DNA from: Solen grandis | Taxonomy: Eukaryota; Mollusca; Bivalvia; Adapedonta; Solenidae | Assembly: GCA_021229015.1 (NCBI GenBank) | Contig: CM037778.1 | Location: forward strand, 10,388,956-10,452,955 | Reading direction: 5' to 3' | DNA length: 64,000 bases | The notes under the pieces: generated by a model | The model's input: the letters and a program-made list of their open reading frames with translations, nothing else | Told to the model about the DNA's origin: nothing | Database searches by the model: none | Part shown: piece by piece, positions 32,231 through 45,200 of the stretch | How positions within the stretch are numbered: position 1 is the first letter of the stretch | How the letters are laid out: each line of letters opens with the position of its first letter | Program-made: the position numbers and the translations under genes

Positions 32231-33355
32231 GTGTTTTTATCATTGTTGACAGGTTGAATTATAATTTTAAGAGAGCTTTTTTTAGATAAAGCATGTAAAT
32301 AAGAATTTAATATCTTTCTTTCACTTTCAGTTAATTTTAAGGTTTTTCGGAAAATATCTACTTTCACTTTATACTAATTTTAATCATTATTTCTCCTTTT
32401 GGAGTTCAAATTAAATATGTTGCTGATGAGCCAGATGCATGAAACTTTTATCAGTAGGCAGTGTCTTTTAACTCTTTTGAATGCACCAATTTTCATCTTC
32501 ATATGACGTCATGATTGAAAAAAAAAAGCTTCTAAATTTGGTTTGCGCTTTGCAGCAGTCAGTTCTGGTCGGATTGATATTTTCAAAGAAGGTGTAAGTT
32601 ATGATGTTAATGTGCACCTATGCCTTTTACTATCTGAATTTGAAAAGTACCAGATGTTATATTGAAATTGGTACTGAAAATATGATTAAGTGTTAAAAGG
32701 CTCCAGATGAGTTAATAGAAGCATAAAAATTTGAGTGCACATGTGTCCAGAAGTCTTCTTTGTATTCTTTTACGTCTGATGTCATATGATGTCATGTGAC
32801 GTGATAAGGCAAAAATACTTTTTATTAAAATTAAACGGTTATTAAGGCCTGTAGGTCTTATTTTTTGTTTAATTTGCATGAAATTTATACTGAAGGTGCA
32901 GCATTAGATTCTATGCTGCAATTTTACTTCTGTTTATGGCTTTTAGTGTTTTAAGTGATATCAGAATTAGAACAGGTTTTTAATTACTTTTGCCATGTCC
33001 TCCAGTTTTAACGGCTTATTTCGCTAAATTTATGTAAGATAAGCCAATACAAAAGCAAGTGAAAGGTAGGGGCTTTGATTTTCTAAGTTTTTATGTTTGA
33101 TAAAAGTAGCAGAAAGTCCTATCATTCGTAGCAATGATTGAAATCGGCAACTCTGTACAGGCCATATCTCAGGGGCTGCTCTACCTATCTTTACAAAACT
33201 TCACACATCTATAATACTCAGTGAGTAGTGGTGCCTTCCTGATTTTTAGCTCGACTTTTTGAAGAATATGAGAGCAATTATAGTCGCTCTTGCGTTGGTG
33301 TTTGCATTGCAGCTTTTGGTTAAAGTTTTGCATGCAAGTTATTATTAAACTTATA

Positions 33356-33529
33356 CAGTAGAACCTTGTTAAACCGAAATCCATGGGACCAAGCTGAAAA
33401 CTTCGAAATAACGACTATTTGGATTAAAAATTCGATGGAAATTTTTATTTGTGCGCATGCATATTTATGTTTCCATTACCGGTGCATATCATTGGAATCA
33501 TTATGCCATTAAAACCACCTATTAGGTGT
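33356..33529 (+). mobile_element. Tigger-like left end, cut by the gap
   Basis: TA followed by CAGTAGAACCTTGTTAAACC is the typical left terminus of a pogo/Tigger element. The remainder is lost in the N run. Confidence 0.5.
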
Positions 33530-33629
33530 NNNNNNNNNNNNNNNNNNNNNNNNNNNNNNNNNNNNNNNNNNNNNNNNNNNNNNNNNNNNNNNNNNNNNNN
33601 NNNNNNNNNNNNNNNNNNNNNNNNNNNNN
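33530..33629. other. Assembly gap, 100 N
   Basis: Exactly 100 undetermined bases, the usual placeholder for a gap of unknown size. It cuts a SCUBE-like EGF exon on its right side and a Tigger-like end on its left. Confidence 0.99.
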
Positions 33630-33715
33630 ATAGTCCGTGGCACACGTGCAGCGCACCCCGTGGTCCTGGTCAGTACAGTTGTGGTGACAGCCGCCATTCC
33701 CTACGCTGCAGGTCT
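33630..33715 (-). CDS. SCUBE-like protein, EGF domain 5 exon (partial)
   Basis: A minus-strand exon after the acceptor TTCTTTGCAG| with phase 1. It reads TCSVGNGGCHHNCTDQDHGV and then RCTCATDY before the gap removes the rest. The first five Cys of an EGF domain are present. In order and sequence style this is the fifth EGF of SCUBE proteins (TCxxGNGGCxHxCxDxxxGxxCxC), the one after the less canonical EGF4. The gap means the exon end and all downstream exons (further EGFs, spacer, CUB) are unseen. Confidence 0.75.
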
Positions 33716-34162
33716 CTGCAAAGAAGACACCGTGGAAACTGATGTTCAAAATATACCATCTTAGCGCACTGACCTATCACCAATGCAACCCGGTTCGATA
33801 GATGGTCGGTCTGGCGTTGTATATATGACTCGTGGATTTTCTCAAGAAATTCGTTGCTCGACAAAGATTTCAAAAAGTTAAACGATATAGTTTTTATTTG
33901 ATTTCTATGCAACCGGGTGTTGCAGGAAGGAACGCTTTCTTGTGCAGTAACATGGTAAACATACATGACCAACAAAGTCCTTGTTTCGGAATGGGTATTA
34001 TCTTAAGTGCTCATTAAATGTATTTCTGTCAGTATTAAAATAATTTTATGTGCCACGTAAATGCATGATCATCTTCTTAATCTTGCAAAATGATATTTAA
34101 TGGAAGATAGATGCTGTCTACGTTAGACGCCATCTTGTAAACGATGTTTCACTAAAATCGTT

Positions 34163-34347
34163 GTGTAGACAGGTGGCACGATACCACGCCAAGTCACATT
34201 ATCCACACATTGGACCAATTACTCCTGGAACTACTCTTGTGAACCCAAGCACTGGCTCCATTTGAACGACTTTGGTATGTCGTGGCCAGAGATCGAACCC
34301 ACGGCAGTTGTGGGTGCGTACGCTCTAAGTTATGTTGCGCGCCCATT
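34163..34347 (-). mobile_element. SINE fragment, family B
   Basis: CGACTTTGGTATGTCGTGG followed by CCAGAGATCGAACCCACGGC matches the minus-strand head of family B SINEs (compare 58190-58230). The tRNA-like head runs to about 34347. Located in a SCUBE-like intron. Confidence 0.6.
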
Positions 34348-34547
34348 GTGACATCACCCGCCATTCAAATCTGACATATGGAACTACTAATCTCCGCCCT
34401 CATTTGATAATCACTGATATGAACCTGTAAGCTTTCATTTGAATATTTTAAGTCAATTCCATTTCTCACGCTTAAAAGACCTATTCAAAATGTATTCATG
34501 GACTCTATCGTGTGTAAGATTTGGGTAAGAAAAGCCATAATACGTAC

Positions 34548-34670
34548 GTAAACAGTTCTTCCCGTTCTGATGTAGTTTGTATCCTTCCCTACATGCGCAC
34601 ACGACACTACCGCGGGACGTAGTCCGACAGAAGTGGTCACATCCCTGGTTCTTCTGACACCACGTGCCCA
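34548..34670 (-). CDS. SCUBE-like protein, EGF domain 4 exon
   Basis: A 123-bp exon between GGTTACAG| and TTAC|GTACGT, phase 1 at both ends. It reads GTWCQKNQGCDHFCRTTSRG then SVVCACREGYKLHQNGKNCL, six Cys in EGF spacing. It lacks the calcium-binding DxDE start, as does EGF4 of SCUBE proteins. The QGCxHxCR and ACREGYxL blocks fit that position. Confidence 0.85.
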
Positions 34671-35045
34671 CTGTAACCATGACAACAGTAGTCTTAATAC
34701 CAATACAACCATTGACCAAGATAAGCATTTTGAATATATATACGTATATATGCAAGATATCATTCCATTTTATTTAGAATCACACGTAATATATTTATTT
34801 ATTGCGAAGTTTATAAGTAATGTACATGCATTTATTTTTCTCGGAGAGTCATTTACAGTTCAAGTATTTTAGTGAAAGCATAGACGAATAAAAGGTTATA
34901 TGTCTTTGATGAATGATAAAACGCATTTTGTTTATTCACCATTCATTATTGGTATTTATAATATTTTGCACTTCTTTTTGGCGTTTACATAAATTCCGCT
35001 GTATTCAGACCCAAACATGACACTGTCTATCATCCTGACTCTTAC

Positions 35046-35168
35046 CTTTACAGGTAACACCATTCGATTCTAGAGCGTATCCTTGGTTACAGCGGCATTC
35101 ATAACCACCGAGAGTGTTAACACACTGCTGGTCACATCCTCCCTTGTCTTCAAAACATTCATTGACAT
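35046..35168 (-). CDS. SCUBE-like protein, EGF domain 3 exon (calcium-binding)
   Basis: A 123-bp exon between TTGTTTTAG| and AAAG|GTAAGAG, phase 1 at both ends. It reads (D)VNECFEDKGGCDQQCVNTLG then GYECRCNQGYALESNGVTCK. DVNEC, the Asn of CVNT and the aromatic GGYEC are the cbEGF consensus. All six Cys are present. Confidence 0.88.
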
Positions 35169-35429
35169 CTAAAACAAAACAGAAAACTCACAAAAGGTGC
35201 CAAACTATATGATTATTTATTCTAAAATTGTAACTTCAGACAGGAATGTAGTAGTTTTATGTCCCACCTGTTAAATTTCACTTTTTATGCAAAGTGTGCG
35301 ATTTTTTTCTACACGCTTTATTTTAAAACCAACATTACTGTATCAGCAAATTATTTATGCACTGTATTCAAAATATAAAGCCATAAGACTTAAATTTAAG
35401 TTCCTTTACAAACATTATTTTTGAGGTAA

Positions 35430-35565
35430 TTGCGAAACAAGTTCTTATAACTTATACCACTTTTTTTCTTCCCGTTTCCTGTGGTTGAATTAAACCTTTG
35501 CACCGGGAAAGTCATGAAAAATTATTACCACTCCTCTTACGGGGTTCGAAGCTACCACTTTCCAA
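35430..35565 (-). mobile_element. SINE fragment, family C
   Basis: ACAAGTTCTTATAACTTATA and a head remnant CGGGGTTCGAAGC match copies at 53605-53755 and 61213-61380. Confidence 0.5.
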
Positions 35566-35643
35566 TCTCGCCCCCCTTTACAAGGGAGAGATTGCCAAAT
35601 ATTAACGGTGTACTGCGGAGACTGTGGAGCTAGGTCTACATAC

Positions 35644-35766
35644 CGACACAGTTCTTCATGTCCAGCTGCAACGTGAAGCCGTCCCTGCAGCCGCACGTGT
35701 AATTCCCTTTTGTGTTGAGGCAAAAGTGGACACAACCCCCGTTCTTATGGTCGCATTCATTCTTAT
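35644..35766 (-). CDS. SCUBE-like protein, EGF domain 2 exon (calcium-binding)
   Basis: A 123-bp exon between TTTTGACAG| and GTCG|GTATGT, phase 1 at both ends. It reads (D)KNECDHKNGGCVHFCLNTKG then NYTCGCRDGFTLQLDMKNCV. It has a cbEGF start, six Cys and the GNYxCxCxDGF block of SCUBE EGF2. Secreted, extracellular. Confidence 0.9.
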
Positions 35767-36158
35767 CTGTCAAAAGAAATAAATCTATAATACAATACTT
35801 GTTTATATGGCGGTTGTTATTAGAAACAGAAGCATTCGATGAATGTCTTTGTATAAATTCATACAGAATGACAAGGAAAGATAAAACATCAAGAATTTTT
35901 TTTCTATAATAGTGTATCATTCCTAAATTAGTAGTAAAGAAAATCCTGTAACGGTAGATATACATTCTCAATTATCTAGTTAATAAGCTGTTTGGTTTTA
36001 GACTTCAATATTTTAGCCAAGTATAGATCTTACAAAAACACATCAAAGTAAAGACATTCTTAAGATATTTCATAGCGTAAATACGCCCCCTCATATCCCC
36101 TGTGCACACACACATAATGTGTAGTTTTAGACAAGGAGTAAAGTAAGACCACACTCAC

Positions 36159-36281
36159 CCATACACTTATGGCCGTCCCCTATGTAGCCTTTTTTACATC
36201 GGCACCTAGAGGAGCGAACAGAGTCAATACAGTCCGCGTCCGGATGAACACTCACCAATACGCTTCTCGTGTTCTCTATTT
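36159..36281 (-). CDS. SCUBE-like protein, EGF domain 1 exon (5' boundary uncertain)
   Basis: The 3' part is clear: VHPDADCIDSVRSSRCRCKK then GYIGDGHKCM ending at ATGG|GTGAGT in phase 1. This matches the last four Cys of SCUBE EGF1 (CxxDAxCxNTxxSYxCxCKxGYxGDGxxC). The segment with the first two Cys is not found. A phase-compatible AG lies at about 36282, but it has no pyrimidine tract and gives no Cys. The 46-bp minisatellite begins at about 36290, so the exon's 5' part may have been displaced, deleted or collapsed in assembly. Confidence 0.7.
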
Positions 36282-36289
36282 GCTTTTTG

Positions 36290-37680
36290 TCGCTTTACAG
36301 TACGTTAAACGATACTATGTGTTGTAAAAGGCGCTATTACGGTACGTTTCACTATATTAACTGTTGTATTACGAGTACTATTTACTGACTTTCAAAACTT
36401 TCTATATTGTGTCATACGTACACTATCTTCAGAACGTTTCACGATACTAACTGTTGTAAATACGTACCCTATCTTCAGAATCTCACGATACTTACTGTTG
36501 TACATACGTACACTATCTTCAGAACATCTCACGATACTAACTGTTGTACATACGTACACTATCTTCAGAACGTTTCACGATACTAACTGTTGTACATACG
36601 TACACTATCTTCAGAACGTTTCACGATACTAACTGTTGTACATACGTACACTATCTTCAGAAAGTTTCACGATACTAACTGTTGTACATACGTACACTAT
36701 CTTCAGAACATCTCACGATACAAACTGTTGTACATACGTACACTATCTTCAGAAAGTTTCACGATACTAACTGTTGTACATACGTACACTATCTTCAGAA
36801 CGTTTCACGATACTAACTGTTGTACATAAGTACACTATCTTCAGAACGTTTCACGATACTAACTGTTGTACATACGTACACTATCTTCAGAACGTTTCAC
36901 GATACTAACTGTTGTACATACGTACACTATCTTCAGAACGTTTCACGATACTAACTGTTGTACATACGTACACTATCTTCAGAACGTTTCACGATACTAA
37001 CTGTTGTTCATACGTACACTATCTTCAGAACGTTTCAAGATACTAACTGTTGTACATACGTACACTATCTTCAGAACGTTTCAAGATACTAACTGTTGTA
37101 CATACGTACACTATCATCAGAACGTTTCAAGATACTAACTGTTGTTCATACGTACACTTTCTTCAGAACATTTCACGATACTAACTGTTGTACATAGGTA
37201 CGTTTATGACAATGCACTTCACAAAACTAACTATTGTACAAACGTACACTTATCACACTGCACATAACAATACTAACTGTTGTACATATGTACAATTATC
37301 ACACTGCACTTCACAATACTAACTGTTGTACATACGTACACTTATCACACTGCACTTCACAATACTAACTGTTGTACATACGTACACTTATCACACTGCA
37401 CTTCACAATACTAACTGTTGTACATACGTACACTTTTCACACTGCACTTCACAATACTATCTGTTGTACAAGCGTACAATTATCACACTGCACTTCACAA
37501 TACTAACTGTTGTACATACGTACAATTATCACACTGCACTTCACAATACTAACTGTTGTACATAGTACATTTCACACTGACTTCACAATACTAACTTGTA
37601 CATAGTACACTTTCTTATACTACTGTTGCTTCCGATATCTACTGTTGTTCCAACGTCCGCAAAACGTTTCACGAACGCTA
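36290..37680. repeat. 46-bp minisatellite
   Basis: The unit contains ACGTACACTATCTTCAGAAC, then GTTTCACGATACTAACTGTT and GTACAT, 46 bp. About 17 copies precede 37200. A second subfamily follows (CACTTATCACACTGCACTTC instead), also 46 bp, at about 37200-37600. Edges are decayed. Frames across it are artefacts. Confidence 0.92.
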
Positions 37681-37697
37681 CAGTGCTTCTACTAACA

Positions 37698-37719
37698 TTT
37701 TTTTTTTTTTTTTTTTTTT
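37698..37719. repeat. Poly-T run
   Basis: A run of 22 T. Sequence from 37720 to 38188 shows no gene. Confidence 0.9.
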
Positions 37720-38188
37720 GGAACGAGGGAATTCTTCTCATATCGCCGTAATGACTCGGAGCACGCTAACATCTCGTTTCCTTATTTCTGTATCATTAAT
37801 TACAGTGCAGTTACCTCATGATGAACGAGAGCTAGGTAATTTATTTTAAAGGTTAAAATTAATCAATTCCAGGGTTTCGAAAACGGATTTTTTTAGTCGA
37901 TATCAGGTTTCATGCAAGTTTGTTACTCCTGTTTTTCACGCTTTATCATTTGGCTCCTACGTACCTTGAGATGCCGCACACGGAAGCACTGGTGATATCA
38001 ATAAGACAGCAGACAAGCGCCTTTCTTAAACTAGAATCATTTGCCAGGTGTGAATCACATCAATGATACACATACTAGTTTAAGTGATATGGAATTGTTT
38101 TATACTTTATACGACTAAGATAAAACACCTTATACCTGTAATAAAGAGTCAAAGTCCGATCGAAAACTGAACGTGGGCGAGGTCCGCA

Positions 38189-38190
38189 TT

Positions 38191-38233
<43 letters not shown>

Positions 38234-38236
38234 TTT
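38189..38236. repeat. (ATTT)n microsatellite
   Basis: About twelve perfect ATTT units. The flank AACGTGGGCGAGGTCC resembles AACGTTGGCGAGGTCC beside the (AAAT)n run at 42173-42228. Two tRNA-head-like fragments (GGAATCGAACTCGGG at about 38326, AGAATCAAACTCG at about 38549) follow in 38237-38645. Confidence 0.85.
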
Positions 38237-38650
38237 TGAGAATGGCCTAAACATGACCTGTTCTAAACTACACATGTAGTTACACAGGAAGCTAGTGTTC
38301 CATACATGTATACTCTTTGGAAATGGAATCGAACTCGGGACTTTCTGTGTTCAAGTCAGACACTTTACCGCATTGCAATATAAGTCAGTTTAATACATGT
38401 ATCAGAACTAGAATTACAAGAACCGTACTTTACATACATAACATACGCGCCCCTCAGTTCTAGAATATATCTCTAGGAGTAATGTTTGTAAGAATCATTT
38501 GTGCTGAGATTAAAATTTTACCGAGTAAAATCCTATATTCCAAGCTAGAATCAAACTCGTACCTTTCTGTGTGCAAACCAGACACTCTATCATCTCAATA
38601 CAGAAGCTAATTTCCCTGCGAGGGAGTTAAAGGGTCGTAATATATATATG

Positions 38651-41317
38651 ATAAGCCACTACAACATCACAGTCAGACCTAACAATATCTGGCTAAACCA
38701 CTACAACATCACAGTCAGACCTAACAATATCTGGCTAAACCACTACAATATCACAGTCAGACCTAACAATATCTGGCTAAACCACTACAACATCACAGTC
38801 AGACCTAACAATATCTGGCTAAACCACTACAACATCACAGTCAGACCTAACAATATCTGGCTAAACCACTACAATATCACAGTCAGACCTAACAATATCT
38901 GGCTAAACCACTACAATATCACAGTCAGACCTAACAATATCTGGCTAAACCACTACAATATCACAGTCAGACCTAACAATATCTGCCTCAACTACTATAA
39001 TATCACAGTCAGGCATAACAATATCTGGCTAAACCACTACAATATCACGAACAGACATATCAAAATCTGCCTCAACTACTATAATATCACAGTCAGACAT
39101 AACCAAATCTGGCTAAACCACTACAACATCACAGTCAGACAAAACAATATCTGGCTAAACCACAACAACATCAAAGTCAGACCTAACAATATCTGACTAA
39201 ACCACTACAACATCACAGTCAGACATAACAATATCTGGCTAAACCACCACAACATCACAGTCAGACCTAACAATATCTGACTTAACCACTACAACATCAC
39301 AGTCAGACATAACAATATCTGGCTAAACCACTACAATATCACAGTCAGATATAACAATATCTGGCTAAACCACTACAACATCACAGTCAGACATAACAAT
39401 ATCTGGCTAAACCACTACAATATCACGAACAGACATATCAAGATCTGACTCAACTACTATAATATCACAGTCAGACATAACAATATCTGGCTGAACCACT
39501 ACAATATCACAGTCAGACATAACAATATCTGGCTAAACCACTACAACATCACAGTCAGACATCTCTATATCTGGCTTAACCACTACAACATCACAGTCAG
39601 ACATCTCTATATCTGGCTAAACCATTACAATATCACAGTCAGACATCTCTATATCTGACTTAACCACTACAATATCACAGTAAGACATATCTATATCTGA
39701 ATAAACTATTACAATGTCACAGTCAGGCATCTCTTTATCTGACTAAGCCATGACAATTTCAAAGTCAGACATATCTATATCTGGCTAAACCACTACAATG
39801 TCACAGTAAGACATCTTTATATCTGGCTTAACCACTACAATATCACAGTCAGACATCTCTATATCTGACTAAACCATTTCAATATCACAGTCAGACATCT
39901 CTATATCTGACTAAACCATTACAATATCACAGTCAGACATCTCTATATCTGACTAAACCATTACAATATCAAAGTCAGACATCTCTATATCTGGCTAAAC
40001 CATTACAATATCAAAGTCAGACATCTCTATATCTGGCTAAACCATTACAATATCAAAGTCAGACATCTCTATATCTGACTAAACCATTACAATATCAAAG
40101 TCAGACATCTCTATATCTGGCTAAACCATTACAATATATCACAGTCAGACATCTCTATATCTGACTAAACCATTACAATATCAAAGTCAGACATCTCTAT
40201 ATCTGGCTAAACCATTACAATATCAAAGTCAGACATATCTATATCTGACTAAACCATTACAATATCACAGTCAGACATATCTATATCTGACTAACCATTA
40301 CAATATCAAAGTCAGACATCTCTATATCTGACTAAACCATTACAATATCACAGTCAGACATATTTATATCTGGCTGAGCTGAACAACTACAATATCAGTC
40401 AGATATATCAATATCTGACTGAACCACTACAATATCTCGATCAGACATATCTATATCTGACTAAACCATTACAATATCAAAGTCAGACATCTCTATATCT
40501 GGCTAAACCATTACAATATCACAGTCAGACATCTCTATATCTGGTTAAACCACTACAATATCACAGTCAGACATATCTATATCTGACTGAACCACTACAA
40601 TATCACGTCAGATATATCAATATCTGACTGAACCACTACAATATCTCGATCAGACATATCTATATCTGACTAAGCCATTACAATATCATAGTCATACATC
40701 TCTATATCTGGCTTAACCACTACAATATCACAGTCAGACATCTCTATATCTGGTTAAACCACTACAATATCACAGTCAGACATCTCTATATCTGGTTAAA
40801 CTACTACAATATCACAGTCAGACATCTCTATATCTGGTTAAACCACTACAATATCACAGTCAGACATCTCTCTATCTGGTTAAACCACTACAATATCACA
40901 GTCAGACATCTCTATATCTGGTTAAACCACTACAATATCACAGTCAGACATATCAATATCTGGTTACACCACTACAATATCACAGTCAGACATCTCTATA
41001 TCTGGTTAAACCACTACAATATCACAGTCAGACATCTCTCTATCTGGTTAAACCACTACAATATCACAGTCAGACATCTCTATATCTGGTTAAACCACTA
41101 CAATATCACAGTCATACATCTCTATATCTGGTTAAACCACTACAATATCACAGTCAGACATATCATATCTGGTTAAACACTACAATTTGGTTAAACCACT
41201 ACAATTCACAGACATCTCTATATCTGGTTAAACCACTACAATATCACAGTCAGACATATCAATATCTGGTTAAACCACTACAATATCACAGTCAGACATC
41301 TCTATATCTGGATCATG
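38651..41317. repeat. 42-bp minisatellite, ~62 copies
   Basis: The unit contains CACTACAACATCACAGTCAG and ACCTAACAATATCTGGCTAA plus ACCA, 42 bp (14 codons). Subfamilies run in blocks: ACCTAACAATATCTGG (38.65-39.0 kb), ACATAACAATATC (39.0-39.5), ACATCTCTATATCTG (39.5-41.3). The first part forms a 182-codon frame only because 42 is divisible by three. Confidence 0.93.
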
Positions 41318-42170
41318 TACACTTCAGTCTCAGAATGACATATATATTATCGATTAGACTAATAATTTCGACTCATTCTTGTTCTTTTTGACAGCGTCGA
41401 CAGTACAGACTTTTCTCTCTATACACCAAACACACATACTCTATGTTTTCTCGCATACGTAAAACTGTTCAAATGTCCAGAAATATTTCAGTACCTTCAC
41501 TGGATATGATCATTTTTTAGAACTATTTCTTTATTGTAGTGTAGTAATTAATTATACTGTCCATTGATATGTTAAGAAAAATTGCATTTATGAATAGAAA
41601 TTGTTGTCAAGCAACCCTTAAGTCGCGGGAATGCAAGACAATACAGATGTATACGAGGTTTTCTGACTGTAGCAACAAAGGCCGATTTTGAGGCCGGTTA
41701 ATGCAATTACAGTTTTGGCAGCTTCACAATTAATAGAAAATGCGCAAAAAAAATGATCTGGTGCTCTCCTTTATTATCACCGATTGCAAATACAATTAGA
41801 GCACGCCTTTTTCTCAATCAGAAAGTACTCAGTTTTTGGTTTTTCTAGTTCAGAAAAAAAGATACATCCTTGCCAAATGTTTTCTTGAAGGCGTTTGTAT
41901 TAGAGAATGAAATCCACGCTTCAGGTCAATTGTTCGTTTCCCTGTATGAATAGCGCTTGATTCTTGATCAAACATTTTTCTTATTGTGTGGCTTCTTCGA
42001 ATAAAAAGCTTGTTTGGTAATTGTTAATGACACTTTTTTCCCCATTTTCTTTTACACATGAATATATTATTTGATCAATAATAAGACAGCAATATTCAAA
42101 TGCAAGAATGTTTAATTTCTTTATTTTAATGTTTTATTTCTTTATTGTGGAGATACGAAATCAATAGTTT

Positions 42171-42172
<2 letters not shown>
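41318..42172. other. SCUBE-like intron 1 spacer
   Basis: AT-rich sequence with no supported gene or repeat. Confidence 0.5.
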
Positions 42173-42226
<54 letters not shown>

Positions 42227-42228
42227 AA
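42173..42228. repeat. (AAAT)n microsatellite
   Basis: About fourteen AAAT units, in inverse register to the run at 38189. Just downstream (42229-42400) a stop-free plus frame of about 55 codons (NVGEVPPDFRTN...) is present without recognised homology. Confidence 0.85.
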
Positions 42229-45200
42229 CAAGTCTAACCAACAGAAACGTTGGCGAGGTCCCACCGGACTTTAGAACCAATGTCTATACCTCCACCGTCT
42301 GCCACAATGAAGGCTCTACGTCGACGTCTTATATTACGGAAACAACGTCAACGTCTTGGACTGATTAGCGAAACAGTAACTCGTCATGAAAAGCCCCGGT
42401 CTTTCCATTATTGAACTCACATTATTGAACTTAGCGGACATCTCTCTCGTATCTTCGTGCGTGACAGTACATTGAATTTGACATAACTGGACTAAGTCGT
42501 TAGCAGTATAAGACGTTAATTGTGGGCACGAGTCAGTTTTTACTATCTAACCAGTGTTAAGGACATTTCAAAGGGGTATCCACTGAGTTCAGTTTTGGTA
42601 CTTTATCAAAACCCTCATTTGTTTTAGGATTTATTTTTTAAAGACATATGTCACATTTTAGTGTTTTATGCGAATTAAGCTAAACGTCCTGGCTACATTT
42701 TCAAAAAGTCTTTATATCAAGTGCTTTTCCATCTGAAAAAAAAATAAAGTCAATCTCTGCGTTAAAGATGTTTCATTACCAAAAATAAAATGTAATTTCA
42801 TTTCTATGAAGTAATCTTGCCTTCTATTTTTGTCCAGCTACAATGGAAATCTTATGTTCGTTTTGTGTTTTCCATGCATGTTTGTTTGATTTTTTACCTG
42901 TAACTTATGGGATACATTATTGACAATTTTTACAATCTGTGATGAAATATTCTGAAAATTCCTTTTATAATATGTTCTTAAAGTATCTAGAAATTAATTG
43001 TGATTTTCAACAATTGTTTGCAAACAGTAATTTTCTATAAAGTGAGAATGGAGACTCCTATTTCAAATTCATATATTTTTATTATAGTCTAAAGTATTTG
43101 TGTGCAAAATTTCTCTTCGAAACAATACTTACTGAAACACCTTTAATTAAACGTTAACAGAATATTTATTCGGTCAAAGGAAAAAATCTAAAACTCAAAT
43201 TCTTGATTGTGATATTTAAATATTAAAATTTGGGGAATAGAAACGCATTCAACTATTTTTGTTCATGAAATACTCAATTAAATGACCAAGTTGGCATAAG
43301 TTATTTCCTTAATACCTAACACTAGTTGTTAGGAAATAAAATATTGGAGAAACAAAAAAACAAAAAAAAACAAAAAAGTATGTTCCCTGAGTACCTTAGT
43401 ACTATTAAGCGCTAAGTAAAGTAGGTAAGACTGGTACACTTAGACAATTCTGATTCAGTTGAGGATTTCCCTCTCACTGGCCAAGAGTACATATGTTCTT
43501 GATAACGTCGGTAGTTTCCACACCTGTCAAATATGTGGAATGCAGTCACCCGACGCACCGCGGTAGGTAATATGCATATTATAATTAAATCAGCGGCAGG
43601 AGTTGGGGTCACTTGGTGCAATCGAGGGGGGGGGGGGTTATAGAGAGAGATAGATCGTGATAGGATAAAGAGACTGAGGGTGATTGAGAGATTGAGAGAA
43701 GAAAGCGAGGTGGGCTAGAGGGATGGAGGGATGGATAGAGATAGAGACTGACAGATACGGGGTGGGGGTGAGGGGGGTGCAGACAAAGAACAAATTTAGC
43801 TTATTACAGCAAATCAAATTTCTCTGTTATGATACCATGTGCATAGATCAATCAATCACAGTTGCTGATTTCGTTTCTTTCTTTTTTTCTTTTTTTTATT
43901 GCAGTTTGTTTGATTTTGAAATGGCAACATGTTATATTGAACCTGCACGATTTGGATCACGTACCTAAGTTTTATTTCCCCTTTTATATTCAACCCGGAT
44001 ATTTGAAACCAGATTAAATCTCGCCTGAACAGGCGTAAGTTTTATTTATTTTATGTGAGTTTAACTCATGGACTTTAAAAAGTTAATATGTAAAATCGTT
44101 TCTTTTTTTTGGTCACAAAAATGCTTCAGTCACTGGCGATGGGCCATGCACGGTACAAGCGTGGGACGGAGTCAACCCGAATACCGGTGACAGGATTTGA
44201 GGGTTACCTTCAATTATTTTGTTGAAAAATACCGGCGCAATAGCTTTGGAACAATATCAAAAGTAAACCGTCTCAGGTATTCGTAAACAACATTCTTCTT
44301 ATGGTGTTGCTTCTATACACCAGCTTATCAAGGGAAGTAACTGATACGTAAAGTTTGTCACTGAATCTCATCCGGTCGTCAGTTTCTGCGTACTCAAAAT
44401 TCAAAGCTATTATTTTTTGTTGACATCAAATTCTGTTGAATCTCATATTCCCATTTCTTGAGATGTTTCTAGACAAATGTGATGTCTACTAGATGAAGAA
44501 GTCTATGGGATAAATCCATCCATGAAATCGACGAATATTAGCCCCTCCCCCTTAATTTTTTACCGAATTTAGTTTAATCATATTCTATTGTAATCATATA
44601 TCCGCAATACGTCATATCATACCTGTTTACATGAAAATTAGAGTTAATGGTGATATACTGTGTTTATGAAAGAAATGTATACATGAATTATTATAGAATT
44701 GCATAAGGATATTCTCATATAAATATAAAATAAAACCATACGCATGTAAATATACACGTGGAGGGACGTGCCATGTTTTATTAGACTGATTTTACATACT
44801 AAAACCAATCTCCTAAATAGCCATGTATTGATTCCTTTCAAGTTTAATGAAGTAGATTAACCGACGGTCTATTCAGCTAAACATTACCCCTGACAAAGTC
44901 GTCCATGTAAATATAGCCCGAGATCAAAATCCCCAATAACACACTTAATGAGATCCTGATTTATCATTAACACGCATCTCTAATCACGATTGTATTGATA
45001 AACGTTAAGTTCAATATTCATTCAACTTTTAAGTAAGCCAGCTGTCTCTCCTTCAACCGTGATGCATGTACAAACAAATCATTACATAGTTCATTGCGCC
45101 ATCAGTGACTTCACTCACAAGGGGAAAGTCATCTGTATATGGAATAAAAAAAACTATTTTGGCGTCTTTCATCGTTTTGATTAATTAACAGGATCCTATT

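Noticed and set aside
32549..32597. Possible ethanolamine kinase exon (TTTGCAG|CAGTCAG...AAAGAAG|GTGTAAG)
   Set aside because: Splice-like ends exist, but the short translation does not resemble the catalytic lobe.
38648..39196. 182-codon frame with HYNITVRPNNIWLN repeats
   Set aside because: A 42-bp tandem repeat; similar units continue for 2.6 kb with stops and no start or splice context.
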